64,000 bases of DNA from Streptomyces sp. RFCAC02 (GTDB taxonomy: Bacteria > Actinomycetota > Actinomycetes > Streptomycetales > Streptomycetaceae). Shown here one piece after another: positions 17,269 to 24,511 of this stretch. The position numbers and the translations under genes are program-made. The DNA is taken from positions 5,055,501-5,119,500 of the forward strand of contig NZ_SAUH01000001.1 of NCBI RefSeq assembly GCF_004193175.1, in the 5' to 3' direction. Position 1 is the first letter of the stretch, and every line of letters begins with the position of its first letter. The notes under the pieces are model-generated. The model searched no databases. It saw only the letters and a program-made list of their open reading frames with translations, and was not told where the DNA came from.

Positions 17269-17392
17269 GGGGGTGCCTTCCGTTCGGTGTCCCGGCACTC
17301 GGGAGGGGTGGGGCCGGGGTGCGTGTCTCCCCGGGAGGGCGGAATGAGGGCGGCGGGCAGCCGCCGGCCGTCCCGTCTGTCATGATGACGAA

Positions 17393-17434
17393 ACGGATCT
17401 GCGTTCCATTTGAAGATACGGAATGCTGTTCCGT
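17393..17434. promoter_or_regulatory. Two operator-like inverted repeats for the TetR regulator
   Basis: ACGGAATGCTGTTCCGT (17418-17434) is a perfect 6-bp-arm inverted repeat with a 5-bp spacer. A second, imperfect copy ACGGATCTGCGTTCCAT (17393-17409) starts 25 bp upstream with the same geometry. Both lie in the divergent region between the hydrolase and the TetR gene, a typical autoregulated arrangement. Confidence 0.6.
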
Positions 17435-17466
17435 TTTGCAAGGTCGGTCGACGGAAGGAGTCCGCG

Positions 17467-18057
17467 GTGCACGAGGGCGGACGGACGGCGGGCAGCTCGG
17501 CCCGCTCCCCGCGCAAGGACGCGCGGCGCAATCAGCAGGCCCTGCTCGACGCGGCCGCGGCCGTCTTCGTCGCGTCCGGGGTGCAGGCGCCGGTCCGCGA
17601 CATCGCGGCCGAGGCCGGCGTCGGGGTGGCCACGATCTACCGCCACTTCCCCACCCGCGCGGACCTCGTCATCGCCGTCTACCGCCACCAGGTCGACGCC
17701 TGCGCCGAAGCCGGTCCGGCTCTGCTCGCGGCCGGTCCGACACCCCATGCCGCGCTCGCGCGCTGGGTCGACCTCTTCGTCGACTTCCTGGTCACCAAGC
17801 ACGGACTCGCCGCCGCGATGCAGAACGGGAGCGCCGGCTTCGAGACGCTGCACACCTACTTCCTGGACCGTCTCCTGCCCGTGTGCACTGAACTCCTCGA
17901 CGCCGCGGCCGCCGAGGGCGAGATCGGCCCGGGCATCGACGCCTACCAGCTCATGCGCGGCATCGGGAACCTCTGCATCGGCGCGGACGACGACCCCCGC
18001 TACGACGCACGCCGGCTCGTCGCCCTCCTCGTCGCCGGCCTCCGCGACCAGCGCTGA
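17467..18057 (+). CDS. TetR-family transcriptional regulator
   Basis: Repressor-type regulator, 196 residues from GTG 17467. The N-terminal helix-turn-helix (VRDIAAEAGVGVATIYRHFPTRADLV) is canonical; the C-terminal ligand-binding part is helical and not assigned. The GTG at 17467 is preferred because GGAAGGAG lies 6 bp upstream. An in-frame ATG at 17410 would place the start inside the operator-like repeat. Divergent from the alpha/beta hydrolase, the likely target. Confidence 0.88.
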   Translation: MHEGGRTAGSSARSPRKDARRNQQALLDAAAAVFVASGVQAPVRDIAAEAGVGVATIYRHFPTRADLVIAVYRHQVDACAEAGPALLAAGPTPHAALARWVDLFVDFLVTKHGLAAAMQNGSAGFETLHTYFLDRLLPVCTELLDAAAAEGEIGPGIDAYQLMRGIGNLCIGADDDPRYDARRLVALLVAGLRDQR

Positions 18058-18522
18058 GTTCCGGCCGAAGCCGCGGCGTACGGGCGGGACTCCTGCGCGG
18101 ACGCGTACGGGTCGTGGCCGTGGTCCGGGCGCCGCATGCCGTGCTCAACGGCCCCGGTCGTCCACCGCCACCGGTGATGACACGGGTTCGTGATGAGCAG
18201 CGGTCCGGGCTCGTGCACTCGCACTGCCGGGGTGAGGACGCCGTCCGGGCCGTCGAAGCGGTGCGGGACGCCTGGCGGCCTCCCGGCGGACGCCGGTTCG
18301 ACGAGCAGGCGCGGGGACCGGCCACCGCCGCGCGGGCGTGGGGAGACGGCAACGGACGCCCGCTGCCCGGGAGTCGGTGTCTCGCAGTACAGTGATGCAC
18401 ACGATGTGCGGACGCGGTGGCGGACGGTCTCGTTCCGGTGTCCGCCCGGTGCCGGTCGTCCCGCTCACCGCCGCCCCACGGCACGTCGCCCGGTCCCGTC
18501 CCGCGCCCACGAGGGGTCTGTC
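18058..18522. other. Intergenic region upstream of the SARP regulator
   Basis: 465 bp without a convincing gene. Short open frames occur but have no ribosome-binding site or family features. Near 18390 there is TACAGT followed by GCACA-cga-TGTGC, a small inverted repeat (about 18401-18413) that could belong to the promoter of the downstream regulator. Confidence 0.5.
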
Positions 18523-21066
18523 TTGGACGTACGGCTGCTCGGCCCGCTGGAGGTCTTCGCCGACGACGGCTCCCGGCTCGCCCTGACCGCGCCCGCGCAG
18601 CGTGCCGTCCTCGCGGCGCTCGCACTGCGCCCCGGGCTCCCGGTCCCGGCGGGCGACCTCGCCGCCCGCCTCTGGGGCGACGCCCCGCCCCGCACCGCGC
18701 CCGCCGCCCTGCGCGGGCACGTCGCCCGGCTCCGCCGCGTCCTGCCGCCGGGCCGACTGCGCACCGTCCCCGGCGGCTACCTGCTGCGCGCCGAGCCCGC
18801 CGAGACGGACGCGGGCCGCTTCCGCACCGCCCTGGAGCGCGCCCGCGCCCTCGTCACCCGGGAGCCGGCCGAGGCCGCTGACCTCGTGGACGAGGCCCTC
18901 GCCCTGTGGCGCGGCACCCCCGCGGCCGGCGACGCCGAGCGCGCCGCCTTCGACGAGCTGCACCGCGAGGCGTTCGTCCTGCGCGACACCGCGCGCCGCG
19001 CCCTCGCGGACCGTGCCTCGGCGGGAGCGGGACTCCCGCCGGACATCACGTCGTTCGTCGCGCGCGGCCCCGAACTCGCCCGCGTCCGCCGCGTCCTGTG
19101 CGACGCGCCGGCCGCGCCCGCGCTGTGCCTGATCGACGGTCCCGGCGGTGTCGGCAAGTCGACGTTCGCCGTCCGGGCGGCCCGCGAGGTCGCCGGCCGC
19201 TTCCCCGACGGGCTGCTGTACGTGGACCTGCGCGGCGCCGATCCGCGCAACCCCCCGCTGGAGACGGCCGAGGCGCGCCGTCTGCTCCTGGCCTCCGCCG
19301 GTGTGCCGGGCAAGGACATACCCCAGGACCCGGCCGCCGCCGAGGCGTTCCACCGGGAGCGCTTCGCCGGGCGCCGGGTCCTGTTCCTCCTCGACAACGC
19401 CCTGGACGTCGCCCAGGTCGCGCCGCTGCTGCCGCTGGACGCGGGCAGCGCCGCCCTCGTCACGAGCCGGACGGCGCTCACCGGGCTCGGCCGGGGCCAC
19501 CACGTCCACCTCGACACGCTCGCCGGCGACGACGCCGTGACGTTCCTCCGCGCCGTCGCCGGCATACCGGTGCAGGCCGGCACCGCAGAGGAGTGGGCCG
19601 AACTCGCCTCGCTCTGCGGCCGGCTGCCGCTCGCGCTGCGGATCGTCGCCGCCCGCATGGCCACCCGGCCCGGCTGGCGCGTGCGCGACTGGGTCGCCCT
19701 GCTGCGGGACGAGCGCCGCCGCACCGACGAGCTGACCACCGACGACCTGGACCTGCGCGCCGGTCTCATGGTGAGCATCGAGCAGCTCGCGCACGGCCGC
19801 GAGCCGGCCGACCGCGGTGCCGCGGCGATCTTCCCGCTGCTGGGCGCCGCCGCCGTCAGGTCGTACTGCGACGGCTCGGTCGCCGCGCTCACCGGCCGCA
19901 CGGCCCGCGAGGCCCGTGCCGCGCTGGAGCGGCTCACCGACGCCCGGATCGCCAACAGCCCCGCGCCCGGCGTGTACGGGCTGCATGACCTGGTGCGTTC
20001 GGCCGCCGTGTGGCAGGCGGCCCGTCTCCCCGCCGAGCGGGTCGCCGCCGGCCTGGCCAACCTCGCGCGCTGGTACCTCGGTTCCCTGTACCGCGTGAAC
20101 ACGCCGCTCGCCCTGCCCGACCGCTACCGCACCCGGTACCGGGCCGGCGCCGGGCGGTTCCCGAGCGGCAAGCTCTTCACCGACGTGGACGAGGCCCTGC
20201 CGTGGGTCGACGCCGTCCTGGAGGACGTGCTGTCGCTGGCCGCGCAGCTCGCCGAGCCCGAGTACGACGAGGGTGACGCGCTGGGCGGCCGGCCGCTGTC
20301 GGACTTCGCGCTGGAGGCGGTGTCGGCGCTGGAGAGCTACTTCGGCACCCGCTTGAGCTGGCGGGCGCAGCGGCGGCTGTGCGAACTCGTCCTCGCCGTC
20401 GCCGCCCGGCGCGGCGACACCCTGGCCGAGGCGGTGGCGCTCGGCCAGCTCGGGAAGGCGGCGGGGCAGCGCGGCGAGGGGCTGCGGGGCGTGGAGCTGC
20501 TGCGGCGCAGCATCGACCTGTTCCGTGCCTGCGGGGAGCACGTCGAGGCGCTGGCCGTGATGTCGAACCTCGTGCCGTGCCTGGGGTCGGCGGGCCGTCT
20601 GGAGGAGGCCGTCGAGGTGGGGGAGCGGGCGCTCGCCGAGGCGGACGCGGCGGGGCTGCGGGATCTGCGCGCCTCCATCGTGAACAACGTGGGGCGCTGC
20701 CACCTCTTCCTCGGCCATCACGCCGTGGCGCACCGGCTGCTGAGCACGAACTACGCGTCCCTGACGCGGCCGTACGAGCTGACCCTCGCGGCGGGCGTCC
20801 TGGCGGAGTACCACCTGGAGACGGGGGAGTTCGAGGAGGCGGCGCGGTGGGCCGACCGGTCGCTGAGCCACGCGTCGGAGCAGCCGTTCGACCCGTTCGT
20901 GGTCGCGATGCAGCGCACCTGGCTGGCGGCGGCGCTGCGGGGGCTCGGGCGTGACGGGGCGGCCCGTGCGCAGGAGATGCAGGCGCGCGCCATCCTGGAG
21001 AACCTCAACACGCGGGAGAACAGCCACCTTCGCGTTCGCATCGAGGAGAAGTACACGCCGGTGTGA
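18523..21066 (+). CDS. AfsR/SARP-type regulator with NB-ARC and TPR domains
   Basis: Large transcriptional regulator, 847 residues. An OmpR-like winged helix (about 1-90, LRGHVARLRRVLPPG) is followed by a shortened BTAD-like helical segment (about 95-165), an NB-ARC ATPase with Walker A GPGGVGKST at 206-214 and Walker B VLFLLDNALD, and C-terminal TPR-like helices (about 600-830). The first residues DVRLLGPLEV are the usual start of the family, which supports an unusual TTG start at 18523, with GAGGGG 6 bp upstream; the upstream open frame has no plausible start. BTAD is about 70 residues here, shorter than in AfsR. It precedes the type VII secretion locus and might control it. Confidence 0.85.
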   Translation: MDVRLLGPLEVFADDGSRLALTAPAQRAVLAALALRPGLPVPAGDLAARLWGDAPPRTAPAALRGHVARLRRVLPPGRLRTVPGGYLLRAEPAETDAGRFRTALERARALVTREPAEAADLVDEALALWRGTPAAGDAERAAFDELHREAFVLRDTARRALADRASAGAGLPPDITSFVARGPELARVRRVLCDAPAAPALCLIDGPGGVGKSTFAVRAAREVAGRFPDGLLYVDLRGADPRNPPLETAEARRLLLASAGVPGKDIPQDPAAAEAFHRERFAGRRVLFLLDNALDVAQVAPLLPLDAGSAALVTSRTALTGLGRGHHVHLDTLAGDDAVTFLRAVAGIPVQAGTAEEWAELASLCGRLPLALRIVAARMATRPGWRVRDWVALLRDERRRTDELTTDDLDLRAGLMVSIEQLAHGREPADRGAAAIFPLLGAAAVRSYCDGSVAALTGRTAREARAALERLTDARIANSPAPGVYGLHDLVRSAAVWQAARLPAERVAAGLANLARWYLGSLYRVNTPLALPDRYRTRYRAGAGRFPSGKLFTDVDEALPWVDAVLEDVLSLAAQLAEPEYDEGDALGGRPLSDFALEAVSALESYFGTRLSWRAQRRLCELVLAVAARRGDTLAEAVALGQLGKAAGQRGEGLRGVELLRRSIDLFRACGEHVEALAVMSNLVPCLGSAGRLEEAVEVGERALAEADAAGLRDLRASIVNNVGRCHLFLGHHAVAHRLLSTNYASLTRPYELTLAAGVLAEYHLETGEFEEAARWADRSLSHASEQPFDPFVVAMQRTWLAAALRGLGRDGAARAQEMQARAILENLNTRENSHLRVRIEEKYTPV

Positions 21067-21118
21067 TCGGCGACCTCACGGGTACCGTTGACCCGCGTTG
21101 TACCGGTTCCGTGGTTGC

Positions 21119-21212
21119 GTTCGGCTGTTAATTACCGAACTGATACACAAAAGCCACTCCCCGGGGCGTCCTCGGTGGTGGATTATGGCTCGCAACATAC
21201 GGCGGCGTATGT
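21119..21212 (+). promoter_or_regulatory. Promoter/leader region of the type VII secretion locus
   Basis: The AT-richer 193-bp gap holds two inverted repeats. GTTCGG (21119-21124) pairs with CCGAAC (21135-21140) across a 10-bp spacer; ACATACG (21195-21201) pairs with CGTATGT (21206-21212) across GCGG. The second lies 48 bp before the first substrate-like gene. Either could be an operator; no family consensus is claimed. Confidence 0.4.
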
Positions 21213-21259
21213 CTTCAGTGCGTACGGGGTCGCTGTGCGCCGCCGGGAGACGAGGGAAA

Positions 21260-21601
21260 ATGTTCGACGAAGTCAAGCTCACGCCGGACGAGGCCATGAA
21301 GGTCATGCAGGCCATCGCGGCCGGTCAGCAGGAGATGGCGAGCGTCGCCCAGGTCATCGAGAGCCAGAGTGTCGAGACGGCCTCGGTGTACAGGGGCCAG
21401 GGCACCGTGACCGCCGTCCAGAACTACGAGGACCTCAGCAAGGGCGGCCAGGCGCTCGGCACCGTGCTCGAGCACCTGGCGAACGACGTGCGCACCGCCA
21501 CCCAGACCGGTGAGCAAGGTTCCGTGGACGCCGCCAACGCCGTCCGCGCCACCGAGGTCCGCAACATCAACCCGGACACCAGCATCATCGCGAGTGTCTG
21601 A
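21260..21601 (+). CDS. Small helical protein, candidate type VII secretion substrate
   Basis: 113 residues, acidic, predicted largely helical, no signal peptide and no membrane segment. It lacks a WXG motif and the C-terminal YxxxD/E signal, so it is not a classical EsxA/EsxB protein. Size and position as first gene of the secretion operon suggest a partner or substrate. The sequence contains repeated Gln/Glu-rich amphipathic stretches (residues 10-36 and 62-95). The ATG at 21260 is chosen because the protein begins cleanly there; an upstream in-frame ATG at 21098 would add an Arg-rich stretch spanning the palindromic promoter region. Confidence 0.7.
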   Translation: MFDEVKLTPDEAMKVMQAIAAGQQEMASVAQVIESQSVETASVYRGQGTVTAVQNYEDLSKGGQALGTVLEHLANDVRTATQTGEQGSVDAANAVRATEVRNINPDTSIIASV

Positions 21602-21655
21602 CCCCCACCCCCTCGGCACTTCAGCTTTCCCCCCTCCACCAGGCAAGGAGTCACC

Positions 21656-21961
21656 ATGGCCACGGATGGCGTGATCCTCTTCAACAACGAGGGCTTCGAC
21701 GGCCTTCACCGCACCTCCGCCAACAACCAGACCACCTACGCGGACGTCTGGCAGCACGTCAAGTCCCAGATCCAGTTCCTCATGGAGAGCGGCGCCGTCG
21801 ACAAGGCGTTCGGCACCACGCTGCAGGCCAGGGACGCCGAGTTCCAGCGCCTCGCGGGCGGCTTCGACGAGGACCACACCGGTCACGCGAACGGCATGCG
21901 CAATGCCCAGCAGATCGGCAACGAGACCGGCGGCAGCATGGTCCGCATCCTTCGCGGCTGA
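21656..21961 (+). CDS. EsxA-sized protein, candidate type VII secretion substrate
   Basis: 101 residues, the typical length of WXG100 proteins, helical with a central Gly/Ser turn (about residues 45-53), but with no WXG. A ribosome-binding site AAGGAG lies 7-12 bp upstream. 54 bp after the previous gene and 23 bp before the next. The pair 21260/21656 could form a heterodimer as EsxB/EsxA do; this is inference from size and order only. Confidence 0.7.
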   Translation: MATDGVILFNNEGFDGLHRTSANNQTTYADVWQHVKSQIQFLMESGAVDKAFGTTLQARDAEFQRLAGGFDEDHTGHANGMRNAQQIGNETGGSMVRILRG

Positions 21962-21984
21962 ATCCGCCCGGGGAGGCGCCGATC

Positions 21985-22401
21985 ATGACCATCTTGAACA
22001 TCGGCGGTCTCAACGACGCCGGTGACGGTGTGGACAAGCGGGAAAAGCTTGCCGCGATGAAGGAGAAGTTCTTCGAGATCGCCTCCACGCGCGAGATGTT
22101 CGGGGACGTCCCGAACGCGGATCTCGCGTCGGCGGCTCTGGAACGGGCGGCCGCCGCCATGCTGCGCGAGCTGGAGGCCACCGGGCAGACGCTCGGTGAG
22201 ATCAGGCTCGACGTGGTGAACGCGGCGGGCATCGGGGAGAACGGCGACGAGGAAGCGCACGCCGTCCTCAACCGGACGCAGGTGCGGGACGTCAAGCAGC
22301 TCGACAACCTGCTCACCGAGGCCGAGTACGACGCAGCAGGGGACACACCGCCCGGACCGCAGTACGCGCCGGGCGGCCAGTGGTACGGAGCGGGAGGCTG
22401 A
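21985..22401 (+). CDS. Conserved-type helical protein in the type VII secretion locus
   Basis: 138 residues, soluble. The first 105 residues are rich in Glu/Lys/Ala and probably helical; the C-terminal 30 residues are Gly/Pro-rich and end in GGQWYGAGG, similar to tails of secreted or surface proteins. It is encoded 1 bp before the PPE-like gene, which suggests the two are co-translated partners, as PE/PPE pairs are. Family not recognised. Confidence 0.65.
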   Translation: MTILNIGGLNDAGDGVDKREKLAAMKEKFFEIASTREMFGDVPNADLASAALERAAAAMLRELEATGQTLGEIRLDVVNAAGIGENGDEEAHAVLNRTQVRDVKQLDNLLTEAEYDAAGDTPPGPQYAPGGQWYGAGG

Positions 22402-22402
22402 C

Positions 22403-23986
22403 ATGGCGAGTCCCGACGCGGCGTTCGACAGCGCCGTGAACAAGATTCTCAGCGCCCGCTACTACCACATGCAGGCAGCGGCCGGCGCGTGGACCGCGCT
22501 GGCCCAGGCCGCGGGTGTGGAGAGCAGCGCGCTGACCAGCCAGGCCGGCAGCACCGCCCTGGAGCCCGGTGTCGGGCTGATCGCGCTCGCCGACCGCATC
22601 GAGGCGACGGGCGGCTGGGCGGAGAGCGCCGGGCAGACCGCCCAGGTGATCGCCGAGCAGCTGCGCAGCGCCTCGGACAGCGCGGCGGCGGCGGCCGAGC
22701 GGGCTCTCGAACTCGACGACCAGTACTGGGAGGTCGAGCAGTGGGAGACCGACCGGATCAACACCCTCGACGTCGGCATGGGCGTCGTGCAGACCAACCT
22801 GGTCGCCAATGAGCGGAAGAACGCGCTCAAGACCGAGGCGCTCAACGTCCTGAACAACCTCGGTGACGACTTCTCGCGCGTCATCGGCGCCGAGCCGCCA
22901 CCCGCCCCCGGGGGCGGATCGGGCGGCACCGGGTCGGTCGGTGACGGGATCACTCCGGTCGCGAGCGGCGACACCCTGTCCGCGGTGGGTTCCGGCGTCT
23001 CCTCGACGGCCGACTATCAGACACCCAACGGTGCCTACGTCGGCTCGGGCACCTACCCGGGCTCGCGTGTCGTCGGCCCCGAGGGCGGCGACTTCGCGGG
23101 CTGGGTCCAGAGCCCGAGCACGGGGAATCTGGTGGACCCGGCGACGGGACGTGAGTACGACCCGTCCACCGGCCAGTGGATCGACCCCAACACCGGCCTC
23201 GGCTTCGGCCAGGCCGGCGACCAGTCCGGCCGGTGGGAGGGCCTGGGCACAGGCCCCGGCACCGTGCCGGGGGCGGTCCCGGGCGGCTACCCGGGCGTGG
23301 CGAGTCCCGGCCTCACCACACCGGGACTCACGCCCGGCGCGCTGCCGGGGTACTCGGGTTCGGGCATCGCCGACCTCGGCCCCTGGTACAACGGGCAGGT
23401 CCCGCCGAGCATCGCCCAGTCGGGCCCCGCGCGGTCTCAGATGACGCAGCAGGCGCTCAACAACATGGGCCGGCGCGCGCGTGTCGCGAACTCGTTCGCG
23501 TGGCGCGAGGCGGCCCAGGGCGGACGGCCGTACACGCCGCCGCCCGGAGCGGCGGCGGCGGGGCGCCAGGGCTACGGCCCCGGCCGTTCCGGCCAGGCCG
23601 CGGGCCGTGGCGGGACGGGCGGCGTGCGTGCCGGCGGTGTGGGAGCGGGACGTGTCGGAGCCGGCGGTGTCCGGGCCGGCATGGCACCGCCCGGAGCGGC
23701 CGCGCACGGCGCGAACGCGCGGGACGGCGGCAGGCGTACGGGTGTCGCGGGCCGTGGCACGGCCCTGCGGGAACCCGCGCGCACCTGGCGCAGCGGTGTG
23801 AAGGACGTATCGGCCGGCAGCCGGCTGGCCGGACGCTCCACCACGGCGCCACCGGTCGGCGCGGGAGCCAGGAACCAGCGGGACAAGGACGAGAAGGCCC
23901 GGCAGTTCGGGCCGACGGAGCTGACCGAGGACCCCTCGGTGTGGACCAGCTCCCGGCCCGCCACGCACGGCGTGCTGGGCGAGTAG
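22403..23986 (+). CDS. PPE-like secreted protein of the type VII system
   Basis: 527 residues. The N-terminal 170 residues are helical and include YWEVE at 108-112, a match to the YxxxD/E type VII secretion signal. After that comes a Gly/Pro/Ser-rich low-complexity region with a repeated DPxTG unit (about 236-262) and a Gly/Arg/Ala-rich C-terminal half. The layout of a helical N-terminal module plus a disordered variable tail is that of PPE-like substrates. The last residues (EDPSVWTSSRPATHGVLGE) resemble the conserved ends of actinobacterial ESX-associated proteins. Likely exported substrate; function unknown. Confidence 0.7.
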   Translation: MASPDAAFDSAVNKILSARYYHMQAAAGAWTALAQAAGVESSALTSQAGSTALEPGVGLIALADRIEATGGWAESAGQTAQVIAEQLRSASDSAAAAAERALELDDQYWEVEQWETDRINTLDVGMGVVQTNLVANERKNALKTEALNVLNNLGDDFSRVIGAEPPPAPGGGSGGTGSVGDGITPVASGDTLSAVGSGVSSTADYQTPNGAYVGSGTYPGSRVVGPEGGDFAGWVQSPSTGNLVDPATGREYDPSTGQWIDPNTGLGFGQAGDQSGRWEGLGTGPGTVPGAVPGGYPGVASPGLTTPGLTPGALPGYSGSGIADLGPWYNGQVPPSIAQSGPARSQMTQQALNNMGRRARVANSFAWREAAQGGRPYTPPPGAAAAGRQGYGPGRSGQAAGRGGTGGVRAGGVGAGRVGAGGVRAGMAPPGAAAHGANARDGGRRTGVAGRGTALREPARTWRSGVKDVSAGSRLAGRSTTAPPVGAGARNQRDKDEKARQFGPTELTEDPSVWTSSRPATHGVLGE

Positions 23987-24006
23987 AACGGGAGGAGCGG
24001 CAGACC

Positions 24007-24339
24007 ATGGCATCAGACGGTCTGTGGTATGTGCCGTCGGGCTACCGGAGTGCCGGGAGGCTCGACGACGAGACGTCGGAGGGAGCGGACGGGGTGGCCC
24101 GTACGCTCGGTTCCGTCCACATGAGTCCGAGTTCGTGGGGCGGTGCCGACGCGTTCGTGAGTTCGGTGCTGTCGAAGCGCGACGACCATGTGACGGGTGC
24201 CCGGCGGGCGCGTGACGACCGTTCGCACTGGGCCGACACGGACGTACGGGCGGCCGGGCACGGTGAGGAGGGCGACATCGCGGCGGGGGCCGCTGTGCGC
24301 GCCGTCCAGATCGACACGAACATCACCGACGCCATCTGA
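24007..24339 (+). CDS. WXG-motif-containing small protein, type VII secretion locus
   Basis: 110 residues. SSWGGADAF includes W44-G45-G46, matching the WXG turn of ESX substrates, although the flanking helices are short and rich in Arg/Asp. No signal peptide or membrane segment. 20 bp after the PPE-like gene with GGGAGGAG upstream. It is the last gene before a strong hairpin that separates the substrate genes from the machinery genes. Confidence 0.65.
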   Translation: MASDGLWYVPSGYRSAGRLDDETSEGADGVARTLGSVHMSPSSWGGADAFVSSVLSKRDDHVTGARRARDDRSHWADTDVRAAGHGEEGDIAAGAAVRAVQIDTNITDAI

Positions 24340-24344
24340 CCTGC

Positions 24345-24388
24345 GGGTCGCGTTCCGGCGGAGCGGTGCCTCCGTCGGGACGCGGCCC
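24345..24388 (+). terminator. Long hairpin between substrate and machinery genes of the type VII locus
   Basis: 19-bp stem: GGGTCGCGTTCCGGCGGAG (24345-24363) pairs with CTCCGTCGGGACGCGGCCC (24370-24388) with three G-U pairs and a 6-nt loop, followed by a CTTTCTGTTCC tract. It probably terminates part of the transcripts, giving more substrate than machinery mRNA. Confidence 0.7.
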
Positions 24389-24511
24389 GCGCAGCCTTTC
24401 TGTTCCCTTCAATTCAGGTTCATTTGCAGTCCGGTACATCCACATCTGCTTCCCGCAAGGTCACGACGGTAAGTGACCCAGGCCCGCGGGCCGAACGACG
24501 GGGGAGCAGGC

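Noticed and set aside
18114..18395. 93-codon frame upstream of the SARP gene
   Set aside because: No ribosome-binding site, Arg/Pro-rich chance composition, overlaps the likely promoter.
21260..21961. Calling the first two small genes esxB and esxA
   Set aside because: Neither has the WXG motif nor a C-terminal YxxxD/E; only size and position support it, so no symbols were given.
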